In this document: piece after piece, positions 1 to 6,600 of the stretch
How the letters are laid out: each line of letters starts with the position of its first letter
Numbering within the stretch: position 1 is the stretch's first letter
Notes under the pieces: generated by a model
Told to the model about the DNA's origin: nothing
Database searches by the model: none
The model's input: only the letters and a program-made list of their open reading frames with translations
Program-made: the position numbers and the translations under genes
DNA from: Butyricicoccus sp.
GTDB taxonomy: Bacteria > Bacillota > Clostridia > Oscillospirales > Butyricicoccaceae
Direction: 5' to 3'
Assembly (NCBI GenBank): GCA_020025755.1
Contig: JAHHRO010000070.1
Coordinates: 1 to 7,340 of the forward strand
Length of the DNA stretch: 7,340 nt

Positions 1-60
1 AAAATTTTAAGTCGCTTCGCTCCAGATAAAACTGGCACAAAGACTTTTTTGACACGCTGA

Positions 61-88
61 GGCTGGCAAGAAAACTTGCCAGCCTTTT
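61..88. terminator. Hairpin, probable intrinsic terminator
   Basis: A perfect 10-bp stem (61-70 with 75-84, GGCTGGCAAG and its complement) encloses an AAAA loop and is followed on the plus strand by TTTT (85-88). The short T-run suits a plus-strand transcript arriving from left of the window. The hairpin also starts 23 nt past the stop of the minus-strand transaldolase gene and may end that transcript, although no T-run follows in that direction. Bases 1-60 hold no gene I can support. Confidence 0.65.
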
Positions 89-107
89 GATGTCCTGTAA
101 AATCCGT

Positions 108-743
108 TTACTGGATCTCAGCCCAATCTTTCAGAAAGTCCGCTGCCCCCTGTTCTGTCAGCGGATGATAAAGCGACTGCTGATATAACGCAAATGGGAT
201 CGCTGCATAATCGACCCCCATCTTTGCAAGCATTTCCAGCTGATACAGGCTCTTGATCGAGGCTGCCACGACTGCGACCTCACGCCGATGTGCGATCTCC
301 GTGACATCCCGAACCATTTGCAGCCCATCTCCGCCGCTATACTGATCTGTACGCCCTACAAACGGGAACACATAGGACGCGCCGGCATTCATTGCTGCGA
401 CTGCCTGCGCAACGGTAAAGATGAGCGTCACTGCGCAAACGAATCCACGCTGCCTCAATATTTTACAGGCTTCCAATCCCTGCTGAGAGAAATTGATCTT
501 GATCACGATCTTGGGATCGATCGCACGGATACGCTCCGCCTGTTCCACCATCTCCTGCGCGGTCTCTGCCAAAACCTCTCCGCTCAGAAAATGTTCCTTC
601 CGCTTTGCCTGCTCCTGCAAAAATGTCTCCAGCTTTCCCCTCTGTTTTCGGTACATGCTTGGATTTGCAGTGATCCCACAAGCTCCCCATGCAAGTGCCC
701 GTTCGATTTCATCAGGTGCTGCACTGTCGATCAAATAACGCAT
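108..743 (-). CDS. Transaldolase family protein (FSA/TalC-like, class I aldolase fold)
   Basis: The 211-residue product matches the short single-domain transaldolase/fructose-6-phosphate aldolase family (about 215-220 aa). These are cytosolic TIM barrels that form a Schiff base with a ketose. Landmarks, by my alignment to remembered E. coli FsaA: Asp6 in LIDS, TANPS at 25-29, the Schiff-base lysine Lys82 in IVIKINFS, Thr106, PFVGR at 127-131, and AASIKS at 160-165. Two positions that separate the activities are transaldolase-like: Glu56 (FsaA Gln59, TalB Glu96) and Phe128 (FsaA Tyr131, TalB Phe178). The sequence after the lysine (INFS) departs from the usual I/V-P-V/M-T. The ATG at 743 is chosen over an in-frame ATG at 875 because it has an AGGAAGGAG site 8 nt upstream and a promoter at 771-799, inside the longer frame. 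It is divergent from the dehydrogenase operon. Family is secure; substrate is not. Confidence 0.9.
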   Translation of the reverse strand: MRYLIDSAAPDEIERALAWGACGITANPSMYRKQRGKLETFLQEQAKRKEHFLSGEVLAETAQEMVEQAERIRAIDPKIVIKINFSQQGLEACKILRQRGFVCAVTLIFTVAQAVAAMNAGASYVFPFVGRTDQYSGGDGLQMVRDVTEIAHRREVAVVAASIKSLYQLEMLAKMGVDYAAIPFALYQQSLYHPLTEQGAADFLKDWAEIQ

Positions 744-770
744 AGAAAAAACTCCTTCCTTTTTTCTTGT

Positions 771-799
771 ATTATATGGGGTATCCGCTGATCCGGCAA
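771..799 (-). promoter_or_regulatory. Sigma-70/SigA-type promoter of the transaldolase-family gene
   Basis: On the minus strand, TTGCCG (799-794) is separated by exactly 17 nt from a perfect TATAAT (776-771). Transcription would start near 764, giving a leader of about 20 nt that carries the AGGAAGGAG ribosome binding site. This fits the start at 743 and rules against the longer reading frame that begins at 875. Not experimentally shown. Confidence 0.75.
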
Positions 800-825
800 C
801 GCTCCGCCCTGTCATGATTTTACCA

Positions 826-854
826 CATTGTTGCGTGAAGAAGTAACAACAATG
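826..854. promoter_or_regulatory. Inverted repeat between divergent promoters, operator candidate
   Basis: CATTGTTG (826-833) and CAACAATG (847-854) are perfect 8-nt inverted arms with a 13-nt spacer, so arm centres lie 21 bp apart, two helical turns on one DNA face. The element lies between the transaldolase-family promoter (its -35 ends at 799) and the dehydrogenase promoter (its -35 begins at 860 or 866). That placement suits a dimeric regulator acting on one or both genes. No regulator gene is in the window and I do not recognise a known consensus. Confidence 0.45.
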
Positions 855-859
855 ATAAA

Positions 860-894
860 TTGCATTTGAACACAAAATTTTTTATACTTATAAC
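860..894 (+). promoter_or_regulatory. Promoter of the dehydrogenase-phosphatase operon (two overlapping readings)
   Basis: Two overlapping promoter readings both have 17-nt spacers: TTGCAT (860-865) with TATACT (883-888), and TTGAAC (866-871) with TATAAC (889-894). The sequence does not say which is used. Either puts the transcription start roughly at 895-902, just before the AGGAGG at 905-910, so the leader would be very short. The region is AT-rich, including a T-run at 878-883. Confidence 0.6.
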
Positions 895-904
895 AGAATG
901 TTCT

Positions 905-910
905 AGGAGG
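905..910 (+). promoter_or_regulatory. Ribosome binding site that fixes a TTG start
   Basis: A consensus AGGAGG lies 9 nt before the TTG at 920-922, which is in frame with the dehydrogenase. The nearer ATG at 912 is only 1 nt from the site and out of frame, ending after about 19 codons. The in-frame ATG at 860 lies upstream of the site and inside the promoter. TTG at 920 is therefore the best start. Confidence 0.8.
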
Positions 911-919
911 TATGGAACC

Positions 920-2044
920 TTGTTTCAGTACTATCAACCAACACAGATCTATTTTGGTGAAAATCGTCTGAACGATCTGGGAATGATCGCAGAACGCTAC
1001 GGCAAACGCTGTCTGATGGTCACCACACCGGATGAACCCCTTCAGCCGCTTTACGCCCGTATCATCACACTTTTACAGGCACAGGGCATTTCCGTTACCC
1101 ATTTCGATGAGGTACAGCCCAATCCCACGGTAGAGATCGTAGAGGCTGGCTTTGCACGCCTGAAGCAGCATCCTGCTGATTTCGTGCTAGCAGTTGGTGG
1201 GGGCAGCAGCATCGATACTGCAAAATCCATTGCATTCACCAACGGACAGGAGCAGATCGATTGGGACTTCCTGTTCCAAACCTATCATTCTCCCTATGAA
1301 AACTATCCTGCATATTCTGACACTATGCTGCCTCTGCTCGTCGTTCCAACGACCTCAGGCACAGGCTCTCAGGTAACGCAAGCCGCTGTGATTTCACGCG
1401 GTGCAGAAAAACTGACATTCTATCACCCTGCATTGTTCTCCAAGGCATGTATCATCGATCCAACACTCATGCTGACGCTTCCGCCGCGCATGACCGCAAT
1501 GACCGGCTTTGATGCATTTACGCACGCATTTGAAAGCTATATCAATTCCCACGCTTCCCCATACAGCCAGATGGATTCCCTGCGTGCAATGGAACTCATC
1601 GTACATAACCTGCCCAAGGCACTGAAAGAGCCGCAAAATCTGGAATACCGCACGCAGCTTGCGCTTGCCGATACCCTTGCCGGACGTGCACTCTCAAACT
1701 CCGGTGCCGCTGCCCCGCATCCACTTTCCGAGATCATCGGCGGTATCACCCATTTGCCGCATGGACAGGCTTTGGCTGTTGTTTTTCCTGCCTTCGTTGC
1801 GCAGATGTCCACGAAATATCCCGAGCAGTTTACAACAGTCGCACACATTTTTGATCGCAATGCAACCGAACTCTACCCTGTACTTTGCAGCTTTTTGCAG
1901 GAGATCGGTCTTTCCCAGAAATTACAGGATCTCGGTGTATCTGAGGAAGACTTTAGGCAGATGCTGGAATGCCCCGTACTGGACTTCCTGCCCTTTGGCA
2001 CCCGTCCGGAGCTGGAGCAGATCCTCAAGGATTCCTATGTATAA
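920..2044 (+). CDS. Iron-containing (group III) alcohol dehydrogenase
   Basis: The product, 374 aa from the TTG start, is close to the usual 380-390 aa of Fe-ADH family enzymes. These NAD(P)-dependent cytosolic oxidoreductases interconvert alcohols and aldehydes or ketones. Seen in order: an N-terminal YYQPTQIYFGEN segment typical of the family; the nucleotide-binding loop VGGGSSIDTAKSIA at 92-105; PTTSGTGS at 143-150; and the metal ligands Asp198 and His202 in GFDAFTHAFE, His267 in HPLSE and His281 in PHG. Spacing of these ligands nearly equals that of E. coli FucO (Asp196, His200, His263, His277), so the protein should be active. Substrate is open; 1,2-diol, glycerol/dihydroxyacetone, butanol or lactaldehyde types share this fold. 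It is first in an operon with the HAD phosphatase, which it overlaps by 8 nt, and is transcribed away from the transaldolase-family gene. Confidence 0.93.
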   Translation: MFQYYQPTQIYFGENRLNDLGMIAERYGKRCLMVTTPDEPLQPLYARIITLLQAQGISVTHFDEVQPNPTVEIVEAGFARLKQHPADFVLAVGGGSSIDTAKSIAFTNGQEQIDWDFLFQTYHSPYENYPAYSDTMLPLLVVPTTSGTGSQVTQAAVISRGAEKLTFYHPALFSKACIIDPTLMLTLPPRMTAMTGFDAFTHAFESYINSHASPYSQMDSLRAMELIVHNLPKALKEPQNLEYRTQLALADTLAGRALSNSGAAAPHPLSEIIGGITHLPHGQALAVVFPAFVAQMSTKYPEQFTTVAHIFDRNATELYPVLCSFLQEIGLSQKLQDLGVSEEDFRQMLECPVLDFLPFGTRPELEQILKDSYV

Positions 2045-2855
2045 GCTGATCTGTTTGGATCTGGATGGAACCCTGCTCGATCCCACATCCAATCTCAGCG
2101 CATCCAATCGGAATGCTCTGATCCAATGCCTGAACAACGGACAGCGCGTCTATCTTGTCACAGGCCGTCCTGTCTGCTTTTCTCGCTGGATCGCACGCCA
2201 GATCGATCCGCGTATTCAAATCATTTGCTCAAATGGTGCATGGTATCAGCTTTCCAGTCAGCTGATCCGGCATGAGATCCCCCATTCGATCCTTTCCACG
2301 CTTCAAACTACCTTACAGCGTTTCCCTTCTTGCAGTGCTTTTTTCAAAGGGGAACATGATATCTATACGACCTCTGCATATGATCCGCGGTTTTTCTACG
2401 ATACCATCAACCCTGCGCTTCCGGAGCCTGAAAGAACACTTTCCCACTTCTCCCTCTCTCCTTCCACTCTATTGGAGCAAGCGAAACATATCTTGAAGCT
2501 CCTCATCTATAGCACAGACCTTGCAGCATTATCGGACCTGCGCGGACAGCTCGAACGCAGATCCGATATCCATGTCACAGGATATTGCAGCACCAGCTTC
2601 GATATCGTGGCTGCGGGTGTAGATAAAAGCACAGCCATACAAAGTGTTTGTACACACTATCAGATCCCACTTGAACAAGTGCTTGCAATCGGGGATGGTG
2701 AAAACGATTTAGGCATGCTGAAGCAAGCCGGTCTCTCGATCGCGATGGGGAATGCCCCAGCGTTCATTCAGGAACAAACCGACTTGGTTGCACCCTCAAA
2801 TGATGCCAACGGGGTCGCTTGGGCTTTACAGCATTATGCACTTTGCGGCAAATGA
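2037..2855 (+). CDS. Cof-type HAD-IIB phosphatase
   Basis: The 272-aa product has all four motifs of the haloacid dehalogenase superfamily, Cof subfamily: motif I DLDGT at 8-12 (nucleophile Asp8, acid/base Asp10), motif II Thr42 in VTGRP, motif III Lys197 in GVDKSTA, and motif IV GDGEND at 219-224 (Mg2+-binding Asp220 and Asp224). Residues of about 80-190 form the type IIB cap that selects substrate. Family members are cytosolic Mg2+-dependent phosphatases acting mostly on sugar phosphates, and sometimes on FMN or pyridoxal phosphate. The start overlaps the dehydrogenase stop by 8 nt, with a weak AAGGA 5 nt upstream, so translation is probably coupled. A hairpin (2924-2959) and a strong terminator (3000-3040) follow. 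Length and motifs are normal for the family; substrate is unknown. Confidence 0.93.
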   Translation: MYKLICLDLDGTLLDPTSNLSASNRNALIQCLNNGQRVYLVTGRPVCFSRWIARQIDPRIQIICSNGAWYQLSSQLIRHEIPHSILSTLQTTLQRFPSCSAFFKGEHDIYTTSAYDPRFFYDTINPALPEPERTLSHFSLSPSTLLEQAKHILKLLIYSTDLAALSDLRGQLERRSDIHVTGYCSTSFDIVAAGVDKSTAIQSVCTHYQIPLEQVLAIGDGENDLGMLKQAGLSIAMGNAPAFIQEQTDLVAPSNDANGVAWALQHYALCGK

Positions 2856-2923
2856 TTTCCCCTATGGGATGTGTTACGCAAAACGATCGAGCAACCCACC
2901 CAGATCCAGAACTTATCATATCA

Positions 2924-2959
2924 AGATCCCCGATATCTATTGTAGGATATCGGGGATCT
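2924..2959. repeat. Perfect 14-bp inverted repeat after the HAD gene
   Basis: Positions 2924-2937 and 2946-2959 are exact reverse complements (AGATCCCCGATATC and its complement) around an 8-nt TATTGTAG loop. No T-run follows on either strand, so a simple intrinsic terminator is not well supported. It could stabilise the 3' end of the operon mRNA or act with the terminator at 3000-3040. The rest of the 209-nt gap between the HAD and GNAT genes shows no gene. Confidence 0.6.
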
Positions 2960-2999
2960 CGTGTTTCCTGCTATTTTATATTGCGTTCCACGCTGTCCG

Positions 3000-3040
3000 A
3001 ACGGCAGGCAGAGACTTTTGTTCTCCGCCTGCCGTTTTTT
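3000..3040 (+). terminator. Intrinsic terminator of the dehydrogenase-phosphatase operon
   Basis: The outer stem pairs ACGGCAGGC (3001-3009) with GCCTGCCGT (3027-3035), extended by A3000-T3036. After one A-C mismatch an inner stem follows (GAGA 3011-3014 with TCTC 3022-3025), closing a 7-nt loop. Six T's (3035-3040) follow on the plus strand. It lies 145 nt after the HAD stop. The converging GNAT gene ends at 3065, and its transcript would form the same hairpin but without a T-run. Confidence 0.88.
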
Positions 3041-3064
3041 ATGTTTGTCTGCTCCAACTCCTCG

Positions 3065-3526
3065 TTACAGCAATTCCATATTGATTGATTTTTCCGTAAA
3101 CCCAAACCGTTCATACATACTCCGAGCAGCCAGATTTCGCGCATTGACCTGTAATTCCAGACCATCCAGCTGTTCTCTGCGCACTTTTTCTTTTATTTTT
3201 TCCAGAAGTCTTGTACCGATTCCCTGCCCACGATATCCTTCTTTGACAACGAAATCATCGACAAAGATCGTAGTTCTTGTGACCTGCTTATTTGACGTAA
3301 TGTGTCGATACTGAAAGTTCAATAGCCCAACCACATCATCTGCCTGCTCTGCCACCCAAAGTTGATGCGCCTTAACCAGTTCTTCATAGTACGCCCTTTC
3401 AAAGACTACATCTGTATTCCGATAAATATCCGGTCTCCATGCAACATGCATCTGATGCACCTCCTGCATAATGGCTTCTACGCTCTCATAGTCTTTCATT
3501 TCAGCGGCTCGAATACAAAGCTCCAT
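3065..3526 (-). CDS. GNAT family N-acetyltransferase
   Basis: The 153-aa product is a typical single-domain GCN5-related acetyltransferase, moving an acetyl group from acetyl-CoA to an amine. It begins with the usual CIRAAEMKDYESV beta1-alpha1 segment. Motif A, the acetyl-CoA pyrophosphate loop, is YRGQGIGTRLL at 98-108 (R-G-Q-G-I-G fits Q/R-x-x-G-x-G/A). The motif B region NARNLAARSMYERFGF at 128-143 contains Tyr138, the usual general acid. The start at 3526 has GGAGG 9 nt upstream. The acceptor is unknown; small-molecule, antibiotic and protein acetylation are all possible, and no resistance subfamily is recognisable. It converges on the dehydrogenase operon and lies downstream of the SLH gene, separated from it by a terminator. 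I see no convincing promoter of its own beyond a weak TATCAT (3586-3581), so read-through from the SLH transcript could contribute. Confidence 0.9.
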   Translation of the reverse strand: MELCIRAAEMKDYESVEAIMQEVHQMHVAWRPDIYRNTDVVFERAYYEELVKAHQLWVAEQADDVVGLLNFQYRHITSNKQVTRTTIFVDDFVVKEGYRGQGIGTRLLEKIKEKVRREQLDGLELQVNARNLAARSMYERFGFTEKSINMELL

Positions 3527-3556
3527 CGATCAAAACCTCCTGTCAGTCTTTTTTGC

Positions 3557-3583
3557 CATGCACTCTGCTCCACACAGTGCATG
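3557..3583. promoter_or_regulatory. Inverted repeat upstream of the GNAT gene, operator candidate
   Basis: CATGCACT (3557-3564) and AGTGCATG (3576-3583) are perfect 8-nt inverted arms with an 11-nt spacer, located 31 nt upstream of the GNAT start. The distal arm overlaps the only -10-like hexamer I can see for that gene (TATCAT on the minus strand). The element could be an operator or a leader hairpin. Its sequence is unrelated to the repeat at 826-854. Confidence 0.35.
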
Positions 3584-3586
3584 ATA

Positions 3587-3622
3587 TAAAAATCGGCAGT
3601 ATCTATTTTAGATACTGCCGAT
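3587..3622 (-). terminator. Intrinsic terminator of the SLH protein gene
   Basis: Positions 3592-3605 and 3609-3622 form a perfect 14-bp stem (ATCGGCAGTATCTA and its complement) with a 3-nt loop. On the minus strand it is followed by a T-run (complement of the A's at 3588-3592). It begins about 50 nt after the stop of the SLH gene, as expected for its terminator, and separates that gene from the GNAT gene. Confidence 0.88.
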
Positions 3623-3673
3623 CCATACTTATGCCTGCTTGATCTATGCAATGGTGATCCCATTACACAAGTC

Positions 3674-6600
3674 TTAAATCAAATCATACAGAATAGAGAG
3701 CATCTTTGCGCATTCCTCGCGCGTTGCCGGAACCTTTGGATCAAAGGTATAACGGCCGTTGTTCACGTTGCCATCTATGATGCCTGCCTGCTGCATGACA
3801 GAAACCGGAGTCACTGCCCAGCTGTCGATCTGATATGCATCTGCAAAGGAAATCGGTACATTCCTATTGGGCAGGGTCTTTCCTGCGCTCTGGGTATAGC
3901 GATAGATCATCGCTGCCATTTCTTCGCGTGTGATCTTCATTTCCGGTGCAAATCTGCCACCATCTGTACCCGTTGTGATACCATGACTGACTGCCCAGCC
4001 GATATATGGTGCGCTCCAGCGATACGGTGATACATCCGGGAAGTAGGATGTGCTGTATCCCGATACGTTCGCACGCGCAACGCCTGCCAGCATCTTGACG
4101 AATTCCTCACGGGTCACATACAGGGTCGGCTCAAAGTAGCCGCCGCCTGTACCGTTGATGATGCCGAGCGAAGCCAGCTTATTGATATATGGTGCGCTCC
4201 AGCGATAAGCGGGAACATCCACAAACGTCGTATAGTAAGAATTTCCATTGGAACCGCTTCCGGTATGCAGATTGTTTGTGGTAACAAGGAATGTACCCAG
4301 CGCATCTGTAGAGAATGTGATCTTCTTCTTGGAAGAGCTATACTCGCCGCCCATGTTGGTCACATAATCGCCGGTTGCTGCCGCATAGGTGCCTGTGCCG
4401 CCGTAAACGGTGCTGCCGCCGTAGGTAGACAGCCATGTGTGACTGCCATCGCCCACACGGTAAACCTTGACATCAGATGCACGTTCGCCGCTCTTGAGCT
4501 TATAGCTGAATGTGATCTCTGCGTCACCAGAGCCAAGATCGATGATCTTGCTGCTGCCGTCCTTGATCATCAAGGTATACTGATCCTTGTGATCTTCTTC
4601 CAGTGCGATGCTGACTTCACTCTTGCCTGCCACATCTGCAATGCGGCTGAGTGCGCGGTGATCGAGCTGCAAAGTACCCTGATTGGTGACAACGCTGAGT
4701 CCTGTGTCTTCCTTTGCGATCTTATCCAGCGATTTTACCGGAACGGTAACGGTCGTATCGTCTACGCTTCTGGAGGTTTTTGCATCCAGCTCGATAAAGG
4801 TCTTATCTGCGTTTTCGTGCTTGGCTTCCTTCTTGTTCTTCTCCAGTGCGTCAGAAAGCGCGGAACTGCTGATGGATACACTTGCGCTGCTGCCGCTGAC
4901 AGACGGGCTGCGGTCGATGGTCGTGGTAGAAACCTTATTGCCATCTACCTTGCTTGTGCTGGAAGAACCGGAAGAACTTCCACTGGACGAACGATAGCTG
5001 TATGCATCGAAATCTACAAGGATCTCAAACTTGTTGCTTCCATTTTCATCGGTCGCCAGATAAATACTGTCTGCCTGATCGCGGTCATCGGTATCGTACC
5101 AGAGGTAGAAGCTGTTTCCGCTCACGCCCTCAATAAAGAAGTCACCATAAGTACCGTTACCGAGCTTGCCCCATGTCGTCCCATTCTGGGAAACATACAG
5201 ACTTTCTACATCGACTTTGCTGCCATTCTTTCGGGGTGTGATCTCCATGCCGATCCACTCGGAATATGTGTCATGGATATCCTGTCGATCCAGATCGTCA
5301 TTGGCATCGACATACAGACGGATATAACCATCCGATTCATCGCGCTCCTTGATATTAAAATTATTATAGTTTTCGTCATACTTCTTGCCGATCTGGTCTG
5401 CATCAATGGTCAGAGCAGACTTCACAGCCGGCTTTTCCTGAATGGTCAGCGTGGCAGTTTTCTGCCCCCAATTCTGGTCATCCTCATAGGTCGCAGTTAC
5501 TTCGTAAACACCAACATCGGTAAACTTCGGCGGCTGCGGCTCTGGTTGTTCCATTGCCCTTTCATCTGCTGCCTTTGTCCATGTATAGATCCACTTTGGA
5601 TTTGACCCTACAGCTACACCAGAATCCAATACTGCGTTCGCTAAACTATGTTCTTTGTTATCGTGTATTACAGTGTCGCCTTTAAATACGATTTGGTCAG
5701 ATACATTTTGCTTATCAACAACTGTCAAATCATAGGTGACCGTAAAATCTCTGTAATTTTTACAAGACACGTTTAAAACAATACTTTGTTTTCCCTGTGC
5801 GTCAGGCTTCGTGATTACGGTCAGCACCTTTCCTGAGACCTTTGCCTCCTTTACAACGGATCCGCTAGACGGCACATCTATCTGTGAAGCAACGGAGACA
5901 CCATCAAGCTTCTCAATTTCTTCTGGCAGATTAAATGTATGTGTATTGTTTTTCAGAACAGACTTCGGAACCGTTGGTTTTTGCGGGTAGGTCGCCTGTT
6001 CAATATTCACTGTAACATTCTTGGGAGATGTTACGGTATAATTGTGTGCTTTATCACCTGTTAGTTCCGCGGTAACAGTTACAGGCTTATTATCACCTGC
6101 GCTGTCATCTGCCATTGTACCAGAAAGTGATTTAATCTCAACTTTACTCTTATCAGCTTCTAAAACACCGTCAAGCGTTTTTCCAGTTACCTTAACACTT
6201 GTATCGCCCTTTTTATATTCTCGGGATATTGCAGCAGCATCAGTAATTGTTAAAGCTTTTGGAGTGATCTCAAATTCAGCAGATGTGTATGCAGTTTTTC
6301 CGTCATGCTCATAAGTTGCTGTTACACGATAATGTCCAACGTCAACCGCTTCGGTCTTATCCTCTTTTTCTGCTAAATCCTTTTGCGCTGTAATCTTTTC
6401 ATACTTGTAAGTTATCTGAGGAGATTCGCCCTTCGTTCCAACAACCCGAACTTCCGGATTCTCGAACTTTGCTCCATTATATACTTTATTCTTCAGTTTA
6501 TTTCCTGTTGCTTCTACAAATTTAATTCCAAAATTTTCTGTCTGCTTTTTCGCAACCTTTACAGTAAACTGCTTTCCTGTATCTGTTGTACCTTCATTTG

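Noticed and set aside
1..60. Possible 3' end of a plus-strand gene (frame 1 open to a TGA at 58-60)
   Set aside because: Twenty codons without homology are no evidence, and the stop would abut the hairpin at 61 with no spacing. A frame-3 stop at 27-29 is equally possible.
495..522. Five GATC sites in 28 bp, as a methylation or origin-like cluster
   Set aside because: This is the codon run for A-I-D-P-K-I-V-I-K-I around the catalytic lysine. Repeated ATC isoleucine codons preceded by G explain the GATC sites.
829..852. Rex (redox repressor) binding site upstream of the dehydrogenase
   Set aside because: TTGTTG and CAACAA resemble Rex half-sites, and Rex often controls alcohol dehydrogenases, but the Rex consensus is about 18 bp with a 4-bp centre. 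Here the arms are too far apart.
108..875. Longer version of the transaldolase-family gene starting at 875
   Set aside because: The extra 44 residues have no family counterpart, the promoter at 771-799 lies inside the extension, and the ribosome binding site is at the 743 start.
1659..2036. Upstream extension of the HAD gene frame to 1659
   Set aside because: This part overlaps the dehydrogenase coding sequence, reads as Pro/Arg/Ser-rich shadow sequence, and the HAD fold begins exactly at the ATG at 2037.
4927..4990. Serine-rich repeat (RSSSGSSSGSSSTS) as a glycosylated SRR adhesin module
   Set aside because: It is short and sits between folded domains, so it is better described as a flexible linker. 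No accessory glycosyltransferase or secretion genes are in the window.
4265..5605. A 446-codon open frame on the plus strand, antisense to the SLH gene
   Set aside because: The opposite strand encodes well-formed beta-rich and SLH-related sequence across the same bases. The plus-strand translation is Cys/Ile/Ala-rich without a recognisable domain, and I see no ribosome binding site. It is a by-product of codon bias in the GC-richer part of the gene.
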